The notes under the pieces: generated by a model
The model's input: only the letters and a program-made list of their open reading frames with translations
What the model was told of the DNA's origin: nothing
Databases searched by the model: none
NCBI GenBank assembly: GCA_014905825.1
Contig: JACGCN010000009.1
Coordinates: 1,240,001-1,304,000, forward strand
Length of the DNA stretch: 64,000 nucleotides
Direction of reading: 5' to 3'
Source: Lyophyllum atratum
Taxonomy: Eukaryota > Basidiomycota > Agaricomycetes > Agaricales > Lyophyllaceae
Program-made: the position numbers and the translations under genes
In this document: in pieces, positions 1 through 11,204 of the stretch
How positions within the stretch are numbered: the stretch's first letter is position 1
How the letters are laid out: the number at the start of each line of letters is the position of its first letter

Positions 1-3000
1 CAATCGACTGGAGAATGGGGACGATAGCGCAATAGAGACTGATGGAGAGGAAGAAGAAGATGAAGGGCAATGGGAAGGCGTAGACGTCGAGGCTGCAGAA
101 GATGGACACCAGCCAGGGACCAAGCCCAGTAAACCACCAACTGGCGAGGAACTGCGAGCTATCAAGGACGCGACAGATCTCTTCAGGTCAAGCTCTTTCA
201 AGTTGCAGGTGCGTTTGGAATGTATCCTACAGCTAATGTGGGTCTAACGCTGCTTTAGATTGACGCCTTACTACCAAACGTGCGGCCAAAAACATCTCGA
301 ATACCACCGCTCGAACGCTTTTTGCTTTCACTCCATGCATTTCTCATGGGCCTCCCATCTGTTTCTCCAAAACATCCACTTGAAGCGTCCAGACAGCTGC
401 TCAAGAAGGGTGTCTCCGTTCCGTATTCAGTACCCCTTCCTACCGAGGAAACGAATTGGAAGGTGGCTTTCGAAAAGCCGAGCGACATCGCAGTCGTAGG
501 AAGCTGGCCAAATAAAATCAGTGTGAAGGCTAAGGATAACGTCAGGTTTGGTGTGGACATTGCGGTCGAGATGCCAAATGTAAGTCATAGTCATATGGGA
601 ATGCTCCACACGCTAAAGTCGTATCGCAGGACCTCTTTCAAGAAAAGGACTACCTTAATGGTCGTTTTTTCCATAAACGAGCATTCTACCTTGCGACGAT
701 AGCCTCTGCGATCAACAGCCCTAAAAGCGGACTCAACGTTGACGTACAATACGACTCCCTTTCGGACGACCCGCGTCTGACAAAACTTGTCCTAACTCCT
801 AAAAAGGGTACGTGGGGTGCTGATCCAGCCAAGCCTTTACTCACACTGCGTAGGTGACTCCGTGACCGACTTCACCAAGCTCAATGCCCAGGTGAATTTC
901 ATACCCGTGCTTTCGGCGCAATCCCCAATACCTTTACACCGACTCTCCCCTTCGCACTCCAACATTCGAATCAGCTCTGCGACGAATGACGAAGCTAAAA
1001 CCGCCAACCCCCCAACTCCAATATACAACACCGCCCTTCTTTTAGCTTTGGCGCCCAAGACCCAGCTTCTAGCCACGCATGCGCTTAAAGACCATTCGCC
1101 GGCATTTAGCGATGCTCTGACTTTGCTTCGCGTATGGGCGAACCAGCGTGGCTACGGCCCTGGATCGAGGATTTGTGTCCGTGGATTCGAAACGAGAGGA
1201 TCGTGGTGGAGCTCGTTGCTAGGTCTACTGATTAGTGGAGAAGAGCGCGCTGGTGCACCTAAAGCGTCTAAAAGGAAACCGCTAGGCAGGGGTTTGAGCT
1301 CGTATCAGCTATTCAGGGCTGCTTTGGATTTCCTATGTGAGTCTCCTTTAACCTAAGCAAAACCCAAAGCTTATATCTTTTCCCAGCCAAACATGATTTC
1401 CATAAAGACCCTGTTTTTCTCAGAACCGAGAAGGGAGTGCACAGAGTAAGTGTCATAGTGATATCTATGTGCCTATCTTACTATCTCCTTTAGTTCCCGC
1501 CTGAAGAGTACCAGCAGCACCATGAAATAACCTTCGTAGATTCCTCATCAACAGTGAATTTGTTAGCCGGTGTCCCTCTTGGTTCGCTTGAATTGGTAAG
1601 CTTCTCATATTTCACGCCAGCATCATCGTTGACCAATAAACTTCAGCTCCGCCATGATGCGCTTAAAACCCTCGAATCATTGGACCATGCCTCGATTTCA
1701 GCCGACCCATTCACTGATGTTTTCCTCACCGACCACCGCGACCTTCCCACAAGGTTTGACACCGTGGTCCGTGTTGACCTTTCGTCCGCCAAACCCTTGA
1801 ACCCATCCATACACTCCACCCTGGATTTCGGTTCTCCCGCAAACGCTCTTATGGCGTCTCTATCCTCACTTCTCCACCACGGTCTTGGTGATCGCACAAA
1901 GGCGGTCACCATCCTCCACGCACCGTCTTTCCCCCGCTCTTTGTCTCAAGCACATCCGACCAACCCTAGCGTGATATACGTTGGCCTTATCCATGACCCC
2001 TCCACCGCATTCCGCCTGGTCGACCACGGCCCAGCAGCAGACGAGGAGGATGTGTCAAAAATACAGCGTTTCCGCGACTTCTGGGGCGACAAAGCTGAAT
2101 TGCGCCGTTTCAAGGACGGTCGCATCGTCGAAAGTGTTGTCTGGGACGTCAAGACGGCCGACGAGCGGGCTCATGTTCCAGGCATGATTGTCCGGCATGT
2201 TCTCCAGCGTCATTTTGACATTGATAACGACGCGGTACAAACATGGCAAACATCCTTCGATTCGCTGCTCCGGCTTCCTGAAGCGATATCTTCGTTATAT
2301 CTTTCTTCTGGGATCACTACCGGGTTCAAAGGTGCTATCACTGCGTTCGACAACCTAGTCAAGCAAATCAAGGCCCTCGACGACTCTCTTCCACTTGCGA
2401 TCCTAAACATTAGCCCTGTATCCGAGCAGCTGCGATACACAAGCGTGTTCAGCCCCGTTCCATTGCCATCCTCTCTGGCATCGACAATGCCAGCAACAGC
2501 GCGCTACCTCGCACCAATACACCTCATCCTCGAGTTCGAAAAGTCTTCTCGGTGGCCAGATGACCTAAAAGCCATTCAGAAGATGAAGCTGGCTTTCTTC
2601 GAGCGCATCGCCACGGGCCTCATGTCCTCCGCCGACGGTCTCCGGGCAACAATAGCTGTAGGCGACGGCATCCAAACCTCCGAGATTCTCGACAAGGCCA
2701 GTCTAGAAATCATGACCCCCGAAGGCTGGGCATTCTCTCTCCGGATATGGAATGACCGTGAAGCCGTGCTGCTCGACCGCATCATCGAACAGCACGACAA
2801 ACCCATTCCGCCCGCCCTCAAGCAGCAGCAGAAAGCAGCAGACGGCAAGTCGGGTAAGGCGTACCGCGAGGCAATCGAGGCGAAGGAGGTGTACACGCGT
2901 CGGTTCCTACACGCGCCGCGCCATCACAGGGCCATCGCCGCGCTCTGCCACCAGTACTCCGCCTTTGCAGGTGTTGTCCGCCTTGTCAAGCGGTGGCTGG

Positions 3001-4061
3001 CCGCGCACTGGCTGCTGCATGGGCACATCAGCGAAGAGGCGGTAGAACTCCTCTGCGCTGCGTTCTTCGTAGGCGACGGACGGAGTGTCGGGCTCGATGC
3101 AGACGACACGAAGCGGGATGAACGTGCGAGCGTTCCTGGGAGCAAGGAGCGTGGGTTCGCCGCTGTCATTGCGTTTCTGAAAGAGTGGAAGTGGGAAGAA
3201 GGGCTGTTCGTGCCCCTGAACGGTGTCAATAAGTCTGCAGACGAACAGGCACCGGGAGCAGCGCCCAAGGCTACTTCAGGTGGTGTTTGGAACATCTCGA
3301 CAGACCTGGATAAGGAGGGGCGCATATGGACGGGGCATGGTCCCGATCTCATTGTTGCACATCGAGTGAAAGCCCTCGCCAAAGCGACGTGGGACCACCT
3401 CCAGGGTATGGAAGCGGGCAACTTCAACGTGCAGGTACGTATTACTTCATCCCTGCTTCAAGGTGCCTTCTCATCAAGTATTGATCGGTCATTCACAGGC
3501 AATGTTCATCCACCCGACGTCTGACTACGACTTTGTCGTGCGCCTGGACGCCGCTGTGCTGCCACGGTACTTCCACAACGTTGCTGTGGACACTGAGCTC
3601 CTCACTCGCCGTGGGAAGTACGCAAACCTTTTAGAGGACGATGAGGGTCCAGGCGTGCGCCCAGGATTTGATCCAGCTCATCTCCTTTTCCATGATCTGC
3701 AGGTTCGTGTACCACGCCTCATGCGTTGTTACCAATGCTCACTCTTCTCGGTGTAGAGGATCTACAGCCATACCTTCAAGATCTTCCATGATACCTTTGG
3801 TGGAGACCGCTTCGGTGTTGTATGGGACCCATCTCTAAAAGAACAACGACCGTTTAGGGTGCTCGGAGAATTCTCCAGTATTCCGGTCAAAAAGGTGCGT
3901 CTCCTTCTTTATTCACAGTCATTCCGTACTCAAACACCATCCGTCAGGAGAACGAGAAGGCGAAAGACAAGGGTCTTGTTGTCCTGAACGAAGCCTCCAT
4001 CCTGAGCGAGATCGAGCGACTAGGGTCTTCGCTGGTCAAAGAAATCACTCTTCATGTATAG
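1..4061 (+). CDS. UTP22: U3 snoRNP / SSU-processome protein Utp22 (Nrap family), 5'-truncated by window edge
   Basis: The protein belongs to the Utp22/Nrap family, which works in the nucleolus in the SSU processome (UTP-C with Rrp7 and casein kinase 2) during 18S pre-rRNA maturation. The window opens inside an acidic N-terminal stretch (residues around NGDDSAIETDGEEEEDE, frame starting at base 2). The first visible exon ends at 208 and the next begins at 259 (IDALLPNVRPKTSRIPPLER). Further exons follow near 583-630, 805-855, 1335-1388, 1446-1495, 1595-1650, 3434-3499, 3700-3757 and 3896-3949. Diagnostic segments are VVGSWPNKISVKAKDNVRFG, RVWANQRGYGPG, GDKAELRRFKDGRIVESVVW and YDFVVRLDAAVLPRYFHNVA, typical Nrap signatures of the inactive nucleotidyltransferase-like/OAP-like fold. 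The largest exon (about 1646-3434) carries most of the protein. The stop is TAG at 4059-4061. The N-terminal start lies outside the window. The family call is firm; individual splice sites are approximate. Confidence 0.93.
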
Positions 4062-4860
4062 TCACAATAGATGTTTAGGGTATATATTCTACGGTGATAC
4101 TGTCTGATGGAATTCATAGGACTCCTCCACACCCCATGCGCTACCATAACTTTATCGAATATCACCTCTTATGGAATTGCAATGGTTCACCCTCCTCCGA
4201 TGTCTGTTGTCTTTGAAAGCAAGCTTCGCCCATTCTACAGCTCTTGTCATATCTGTCGGCTGGGCGCGCCGCGCCCGCCGTCCTGTCAATCCACATGTCA
4301 TGGCGTCAGCGCCCATAGTTGTATGTGTTGAGATCAAAACCAAAGTCTCTCAATATTTGACCTTGAAGCTACGGAGGCACGCTTCCGTCCAAACCTCCAA
4401 AAGTACCATCTTGACGTCAAGCGAAAACAGAGACTTGGCTTCTTCCAGAACAAGAGGTGATATTCGGCATAAATCCGCCTTGTTAGTTCGCCAAGCGCAA
4501 ATCAACGTCCGATGGAAATCCATCATTGCCAAGCGCTGCTAGTGCTGGCACAAGAAAGCCTCAGAAAAATCGGCGGTCTCTCTCCATAGGGCTAGGAACA
4601 TTTGCCTTGCTGAAGGCAAAGACTTTGGGGAGGAATATTATCTGCGAAATGGGTTCAAGAGGGATTAAGGCAGTTGTGAGGTAAGAATGGGCCGGTCTCC
4701 TTAACGACGCCCACGCCAAGGAAGTTGCCGAGGTATATATACCCAAGAATTTTGATAGAATAGTTCATCTTCCATCTCTCCTCGCCACCGCACGGTCTCT
4801 AGACGTTCCAGTCCTTCTTTTACACTCATTCACTCTTTAACACACCCCACGAGCACCATA
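4062..4860. other. intergenic region UTP22-LysM gene
   Basis: This stretch holds the UTP22 3' region and the promoter of the LysM gene. Short open frames on both strands show no recognisable domain or splice continuity. A TATA-like run lies near 4734-4741, followed by a pyrimidine-rich leader before the LysM start. Confidence 0.6.
4734..4741 (+). promoter_or_regulatory. TATA-like box of the LysM gene
   Basis: A TATATATA run lies about 120 bp upstream of the ATG at 4861. It is followed by a CT-rich leader (TCTCTCCTCGCCACC and TCCTTCTTTTACACTC), as is common upstream of highly expressed secreted fungal proteins. The assignment rests on motif and position only. Confidence 0.4.
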
Positions 4861-5697
4861 ATGTTCTTCTCCGCCGCTTTCCTCGCTCTGCCCTTCCTCG
4901 CACAATGTTGGTCTTTCCACTGGTTCAAATGCTAGTTTGTGACAGCTGACGTGGTCGCCTACAGCCGTGCTTGCTAAAGACTGCGCTAGAAAGTACACTA
5001 TCCAGGAGGGGGACATCTGTGACAGCATCTCTGCGGCCAAGAACGTCTCGACGTGAGTTCTTACTGAAATAACATTTCGAATACTCTTGCTCACTAAAAT
5101 TCAACTCACGTAGCTACCAGCTCTCTGCTATCAACGTCGGTACCATCGACAACTCCTGCGGAAACCTGATCCCTGGCAAGGAAATCTGCCTTGGTTACAT
5201 TGGCGAGGACTGCTCCTCGACCTACACCGTCATCGCCGATGACACCTGCGAGCAAATCGCCTCCCACCACCGCATCAACTCCACCATCCTCCACCTGAAC
5301 AACCCCCAAATCGACGAGGGCTGCAACAACATCTACATCGGCGAGGTTAGTACCCCAAAAATATTCCTCACCCCCAATCCTCTTCCTTTTCCGTTCCTCC
5401 CCGCTTCCACGATTTATCCCTGCTCGGAGAAGGTACTGACCAAACACCATCCAGGTCCTGTGCATTGGTGACAAGGTGCAAGTCCCCCCTGTCCCCGCAG
5501 GTGGATTCATTCCCGGCGCCTCCATCCCCGTCACCGCCAAGCCCGCGACACACCCCACCGGCGTCCCTGCTGCTCCCAGTGTCCCCGCTCCCGCACCCAC
5601 CAAGGGCCCCGTCAAGGGCCCGGTCAAGCCTGTGACCCCTGCGCCCCCTGCACATGACGATGACGACGAAGACCTCCCTTTCTGCGACGAGCTCTAA
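4861..5697 (+). CDS. secreted protein with two LysM domains
   Basis: LysM modules bind N-acetylglucosamine polymers (chitin, peptidoglycan). Secreted fungal LysM proteins can protect cell walls or mask chitin. Exon 1 (ATG 4861, MFFSAAFLALPFLAQS) is a signal peptide with cleavage likely near VLA-KD. Introns lie at about 4907-4964, 5053-5113 and 5346-5454. LysM1 runs from KYTIQEGDICDSISAAKNVS to GKEICLG. LysM2 runs from TYTVIADDTCEQIASHH to VLCIGDKV. Both carry paired cysteines expected to form disulfides. The C-terminal ~65 residues are Pro/Ala/Thr-rich, end in an acidic DDDDEDLP patch and FCDEL, and have no transmembrane helix or GPI signal. The protein is about 215 residues long. A role in plant interaction versus self-wall binding cannot be told from the sequence. 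The domain call is firm. Confidence 0.9.
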
Positions 5698-6435
5698 ATC
5701 CGCCCCGCATCATCTCCCCAAGATACCACGAATCGTTCATAACCTTATATTCCCGTTCAGCTTTCTTTTTGGGGACGAGATGTTGCTGGTTGATTCAGCT
5801 GGCGTCCCCGTCATCATACCACTTCACTTGCTAATTCCCTTCACTTTTTCATTACGCACCCTCATGTTATCGATGTCGTATATAGGCTCGAGACGTTGGG
5901 ACCGGAATTTTGCATGTTGCCAATCACTATATGGTGTTTTGGGGCACTTTGGTTCTGAGGACCAGCATTTTGGTGATAATCAGGCCAATACTATTTCATT
6001 TCATGAGCGCCCTAGCTATCCTCATATGTGATGGCGGCCTCTACGTAAGAATTAGAGCGGAACCTTTGGAATTCATGTACGGCTTACTTGCCGTACAGTA
6101 AACATTTTAACATTGCACGGTCTAGAGGCCTGGAGATCTGAACCTAGCTCCGAATTCAACCATGTTGACCTTCATACACACGTCTAATACGGCCTGAACG
6201 CAAGACTCCAAAGCCTTCCTCTTCTGCCAAATGCCACGCCGCCAGGTGCCATTGGAGCACCTACCATCCCAACCTTCTGATCCCACATGGACACGCTGTT
6301 CAAATGGGTATACAACAGAACGTGATATCCCAATCTCAATTCCTCCCCTCGTCCTCGGAAGCGATACGGATACCCAGCCGCAACTAGAATAACCACCCCT
6401 TCTGAATCTCCAGGCATCGAAAAACGCCCACCCCC
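5698..6435. other. intergenic region, no gene seen
   Basis: This holds the 3' flank of the LysM gene and the 5' flank of the reductase gene. The open frames at 5654-6101 are short, lack similarity to known domains and overlap likely 3' UTR. I see no repeat or RNA gene. Confidence 0.5.
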
Positions 6436-7943
6436 ATGAAACCCACAGTCCTCGTCAGTCCCCTCCCCCCGCCCCCCCAAAACCCTCAACCCATACTCAC
6501 CTCCCAGCAATTAATAGGTCACAGGCGTCTCCGGATTCGTAGGCTCCCACGTCGCGCTCCAACTCCTCAAGGAAGGCTTCCTAGTCCGCGGGTACGCCCT
6601 TCCTCCCTCCCCCCTCCCTCCTTCCTCCTTCCAAATAAACTCATCCGCGAGGGATATTGGCAGGACTGCAAGGTCGAGAAGACTGGAGTCCCTCCAGTCC
6701 ACGATCTGTACACAGCATCCGGATCTTACCCTAGTCCATCTGGAAGACGTTGCCACCGGAGATCTGAGGGAAAGCCTCAAAGGTCGGTATCCTATCTCAT
6801 CTCGAAGGCCGGACGACGCACTAAAATAGATAACCCATTTCTATGTATCAGGTGTCCATGCCATCATCCACGTCGCCACCCCCCTGGCCGGGAACATCCC
6901 CCCAGCCGTCGCGCTCGCCGTGCGTCCCCAAAGTCACCTCTTGACTCCTCCTGTGCGCATACTGAAAAACACGATAGTCCGCGCTCGATGGCACGCTCAA
7001 CGTCCTTCGCCAAGCCGTGGAGGCGGGTGTGAACAAGGTGGTACTAACAAGCAGCTGGGCCACCACACTCGACCGTCCGTCCCCCAAATGCATAGCACAT
7101 CCCCCATGCTCACCCCTCACTCCCCTCCCACTCTAGTGTCCCTCTCCCAAACATACTCCGGACAAACATTCACCTCATCAGGTCCGTCCCCCCACCCCCT
7201 CCCCCTTTTCAAAACCCCCGAACCCCTCCAGATTGGGGCCACACAACCCGAGAAGAAGTCCTAAGCGGGAAACACGACGCCCTCTGGGTATACCTAGCCA
7301 CCAAGCTCCTCGCCGAACAAGCCGCTTGGAAGTTCGCAGAGGCCCATCCCCAGCTCGATCTCAGCACCAGTTGAGTTTCTCCCCCCTTACCCCTTCCCCT
7401 TCCCTTCCCTTCCCCCTAATCCCCCACCCCCTCCACACACCACGCACTGACCACCCGGCACCAGTAAACCCCCCCTTCATCTACGGCCCCCTCGCCCCCG
7501 GCTTCCCCGCACCCACCCTCCCCCAACTCGGCTCCAACCGCCTCATCTACTCTCTCATCTCCGGAAAACCCGGCCGTCGACTTCCCCCCCAACTGCCCCC
7601 CCTTTTCTGCGACGTCCGCGACGTCGCGCGCGCGCACGTCTCCGCCCTCCGCGTCTCCGGTACACCCCCAAGCGGCCGTGTCCTGAAACGGTACCTGATC
7701 TCCGGCGGCGCATTCACCTGGAAACAGGCGGTAGAGCACCTCGCCCAGGCGCGCCCGGAGCTAAGGGGGCGTCTGCCGGGTACGGAGAGGGCGTGGAAGC
7801 TCCCGGGAAGGATTAGTGTGATTGATGCGGGGCCTGCGAGGGAGGATTTGGGGATGGGGGGGTATATTGGGTGGGAGAGGTGTGTGGAGGATACGGTGGG
7901 GTCGTTGCTTGAGGTGGAGAAGAGTTGGGGGTTGCCGAGGTGA
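6436..7943 (+). CDS. NAD(P)H-dependent extended-SDR reductase (dihydroflavonol-4-reductase / Gre2-like)
   Basis: This is a probable cytosolic NADPH-dependent carbonyl reductase of the extended SDR family, related to Gre2-type methylglyoxal/aldehyde reductases and plant dihydroflavonol reductases. The start ATG at 6436 gives MKPTVL, then an intron (6454-6517). The nucleotide-binding motif VTGVSGFVGSHVALQLL (GxxGxxG) follows. After more introns come the HVATPLAG segment, the active-site serine region NKVVLTSSWATTLD and the catalytic YxxxK in VYLATK, followed by NPPFIYGP and a conserved C-terminal half ending WGLPR (TGA 7941-7943). At least six introns break the gene. Several are extremely C-rich, including a CCCTT-type simple repeat near 7376-7425. 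The coding strand changes from C-rich in the 5' two thirds to G-rich after about 7750. The substrate is unknown. The gene is convergent with the next one. Confidence 0.85.
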
Positions 7944-8162
7944 GTGCGGTTTCTTTGGTTTGGGTGGGGGGGTGGTTGTTTATGGGGGTTTGATTTAGGG
8001 AGGTGAAAGCGGCGCTGTAGCTGGGGACTGTATCTTCACGTATGGGAGCAGTATACCATGAGATCGAGGGCCATGCGAGCTTGAGGAAAGCTCTCATACT
8101 TTGGAGCAGGGGTTGATTATAGTCGTCTGTAAGGAGCGCCACAAGAATAAAATACAGTCATA

Positions 8163-9305
8163 TCAACGGTCCCTCCCATCCCCATCCGCGCCCGCTACCC
8201 CACACGCCGCGCCATTCGACCTCGCCCTCGCCCTCTCCTCCATCCCCAGCCCAAACACCTTCCCAAAACTCATCCGGAGCGAATCATAAACCGCCTGGTG
8301 CGGCGGCGGATAGATCGAGTCGATGATATGCCGATCGATCAGCCCCGTATTGGGCGAGAACGAATACGTCGAGTTTCTGTGCCAGATTTATATACCGTTA
8401 AGCATGGGAGGTTGAGCGAGGACGCGGAGGACTTGGACGTACACTTCCCACTGCCCTCGTGCTCCGCTGACTCTGGACTTGCCTGTAACGCAGAACCCAA
8501 CCAACAGACTCTTCTCCCTACCTCTTTGTGCCAGGTGTGACGGCTGCTTCGGCTCCTCAAGCGTAACCTCCCCCGAAACACTCTGCTTCGAGCGCGGCGT
8601 CTTCACAATGACTTTCCTCAGCTCCACATTCAGGTCAGAGTACAAAGCATTAAGCGTATGCCTAATAAACACCGCCGACGTCAGATACATCGGTAGTCCT
8701 ACCCCCCACTCAGCCGTCATCATCCCGAACGAAACAAATGTACAATACGTATACGTACCTTCAATATGGAGCGTCGTCGGAAACGGCGGGGGCAGCGCCA
8801 CAGGCGGCGTATACGACAACCTTATCTTCGCGCTATATATCACCTCAACCCCCTCCTCCCGATACGTCTGCGAATCCAGCGGGTTCGCATTAAGCACCGG
8901 CACGGACGCCGCCGCCGACTTCGGCGAGCCCGTGTCCTTGTCGTTGGAGGTCACCAGCCCCTCGAGGAAGAACTCGGGCAGGGTTTGTTGGAGCACGTAT
9001 ATGGCGCGTCCTTAAGAAGCTTCAGAAGGCTTTACAGACGCGTGTTTGGTGGATGGGAGGAGGGGGAGGGGGGACGCACCGGTGCGGATTTCCCAGTCTT
9101 GGTCGGATATTTGGGGTCGGTCTGAGGGGTCGGGCTTGGAGTTTGAGTCTGGGGGGCGGGTGGAGCGGAGGCCTAGGTCGGAGGAACTGAGGTTGTGGGC
9201 CGAAGTGGGGAGTCGGCGCGATGCTGAGGATGCGTAATAGCAGCGGTGATAGGTGAAAGACGTTTTCGGCCAATTTCTATACGCTGCCTGGGTTATTCTG
9301 TACAT
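8163..9305 (-). CDS. conserved mitochondrial protein of unknown function
   Basis: I do not recognise a named family. The ATG at 9305 opens a leader rich in Arg, Ser and Ala with no early acidic residues (MYRITQAAYRNWPKTSF, then YYASSASRRLPTSA), which looks like a mitochondrial presequence. The frame runs through three introns. At the first (about 9003-9069) RTG joins RAIYVLQQTLPEFFLEGLV. At the second (about 8695-8761) HIEG joins LPMYLTSAVFIRHTLNALYSD. At the third (about 8376-8442) WEV joins NSTYSFSPNTGLIDRHIIDS. The C-terminus contains IYPPPHQAVYDSLRMSF and stops at 8163-8165. Clean splice continuity across all junctions supports a real gene of about 300 residues. The body (membrane-lacking, with alternating strands and a conserved Thr-Gly-Leu-Ile turn) suggests a soluble lipocalin/NTF2-like fold. 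That fold idea is only an inference. Confidence 0.75.
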
Positions 9306-10323
9306 TGATTCTTGTGGTCAGGTTCCATGATGCGACGCGTCGTCATTCTGGGTTGTCTGTCTGTCTGCACCTCTGGTGCCAAACACATCTCGTCATCCTT
9401 TTGAGCAGATAGGTGAGCTAGCTCGACGGGTTCTCTGATGCTATCTGCAGTTATACCGTCACTATGGTATACCTTACCACTTCTATTTAGTATCTATGTA
9501 TCATTGTATGTATGCTTCCGCAGCATAAAAATTCAATTGCAAATGGGCGATGACCGAGACAGGGGTCGAACCTGCAATCTCCTGATTCCGAAGTACACCT
9601 GGTGGTCCATACGATCGTAGTCAGACGCGATGCCATTTCGCCACACGGCCGTGCAAGACAATATATCATTTGACTTTCCGAGGCGGAGCGGACAGGACAG
9701 GACAGGATAGGGTTACCCACCTGTCGTGGTCCGGAACTACGTTCACGGCATGGATCGTGTGGAAAGTGGTCAATGATTTAAGAATGCATCCATGCGGATC
9801 TATCATGCTCTTCAGACACCACGAAGACCGCGTCACAGTCGTAAAGTCCAACCAAACATAAGGCCACGGCGTAGTCAGCTACGACCAGACAGCACATAGT
9901 TGGGACGATGTCGTTTATCAGGGAGCGTATAGTGTCGATGTCTAGACGTGGAGCGGTAACTCGTTCGGCTACAAGCCGTTGTCCCAGAGAGATACAGCAG
10001 CACATCGGCTCTCAAGGCGACGGTTCAAAGCCACGGCCCAGGCGGTGCTTTTGGTGCCCTGTCGACATGCGAGGAGGAACCCGCTCAGGTGATATTAGTT
10101 GATGGGCTCCTGCATGGAATAGCTGTGGATGGACTTCATTAGTGCTTCTTTTCCTAGCGCATGCGAATGTGATAAACGAACCGTGATGGTATGCTCAGAA
10201 CGCAATCAATGAACCGTAAAATGCTTGCATTCCGATTCCGCTCCCTGCTACGTGAGAAGGTGCCGACGAGGAGATCCCAGTACTCGCCCTCGAAGGCAAC
10301 GCAGATCTACGAAAGCAATAAAG
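9306..10323. other. intergenic region flanking tRNA-Arg
   Basis: Apart from the tRNA gene at 9551-9650, this contains only short open frames without recognisable domains. A small perfect tandem GGACA run sits at about 9687-9705 just upstream of the tRNA. Confidence 0.5.
9551..9650 (-). tRNA. tRNA-Arg (anticodon ACG) with a ~28-nt intron
   Basis: On the minus strand the sequence starts GGCCGTGTGGCG. It has a D-arm with a 3-bp stem (GCG/CGC), an anticodon stem TCTGA paired with TCAGG, the anticodon ACG at plus positions 9616-9618, and a T arm GCAGG-TTCGACC-CCTGT. The 3' acceptor strand CTCGGTC pairs with GGCCGTG with one T-T mismatch and one G-T wobble. An intron of about 28 nt (plus 9587-9614) lies one base 3' of the anticodon, the canonical tRNA intron position. 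The D-arm and anticodon region resemble eukaryotic tRNA-Arg(ACG). Position 34 would be edited to inosine to read CGU/CGC/CGA. B-box and A-box promoter elements are the T-arm and D-arm themselves. Confidence 0.88.
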
Positions 10324-10722
10324 CTAAAGCAAGCCTTCGCACGCGAGCGCGGTAAAGACGAGTCGTCTATAATGGTGGTCAGTTGTCATCTATCAAAATG
10401 TGAATAAAGCTTACCTTGTTAGATCGAGCAGCTCATACATCTCTTCACCATCATCAGGCTCCCAGAAAACCCTGTCCCATGTGGAAAGAACGGACGCAAC
10501 TTCTCCCATCAGAGGCGCAACCGTATGCGTCCAGTCTCCGGAGCGCGAGCTTCCCAAGGGCTTTGATAGCCTTTCCAGACAGTTGGCCTGGTCCCGGAAC
10601 AGTACTTGAGGAACTCTTGCTCTCAGAGGATCCTGAGATGTACGAAAGAGCGTCCCGAGGCTGCGCAGAGACGGCTGTGGATGCCAACGACAGAACGGAA
10701 CGACGTCGTCGAGTGAGTTGAC
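10324..10722 (-). CDS. possible unrecognised gene fragment
   Basis: A minus-strand frame encodes a plausible protein segment (VNSLDDVVPFCRWHPQP onward, with PLMGEVASVLSTWDRVFWEP and DDGEEMYELLDLTR). It ends at a good donor site, and an intron of about 50 nt joins it to RRLVFTALACEGLL and a stop at 10324-10326. No ATG precedes it in frame and a TGA lies just upstream, so a 5' exon is missing or the gene is decayed. The frame at 10898-11131 (-) could hold an upstream exon but the link is not clear. I recognise no domain. Confidence 0.3.
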
Positions 10723-11204
10723 ATGTCCCGTATATCACAGCTTCTCCTAGGGCGAGGACCGCCCGCCCGGATATTGTACCCAATCCAATCGTGGTCACTG
10801 ACGATCCAGCTAGGGATGGCGCTGTGCTCGAGGCCAAGCTTGAGTAGGAACATGACCGCCACATTGTGGAAGTAGGACCAGCTTCCCTACGACGGTTTTA
10901 AGAGCACCTAAGTAAGAGCTTCACTGGAAAGGCCACTGGGTGCCCTGTCGAACCCGACGTTCCCATGTCAAGTTCGCGATTGCGGTGTTCCTTGCCCATA
11001 ATAGCGATAAACGGGAGAGATACAGCTCGGGCAACGCGTGAGACCAGAATGAAAGTAATAGTGGGAGTGGTCAAGTCGTTGGGCAAAACACCATCAGTCA
11101 GGGGTGTCAAAAGGCGGACAAACCGCGACAAACGCTGCCCCTAAGCTTGACTTGGACGTCGACCACCCACACTAACATATATACTATCCTACAATCGGCG
11201 CGCA

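Noticed and set aside
2924..3427. 167-codon minus-strand frame
   Set aside because: It is antisense to the large UTP22 exon, a high-GC shadow frame.
5106..5627. 173-codon minus-strand Gly/Val-rich frame
   Set aside because: It is antisense to the LysM gene, whose spliced frame has clear domains and a signal peptide.
10454..10864. 136-codon minus-strand Ser/Ala-rich frame
   Set aside because: It overlaps in another frame a segment that ends at a good splice donor and reads more like protein; it has low complexity and no domain.
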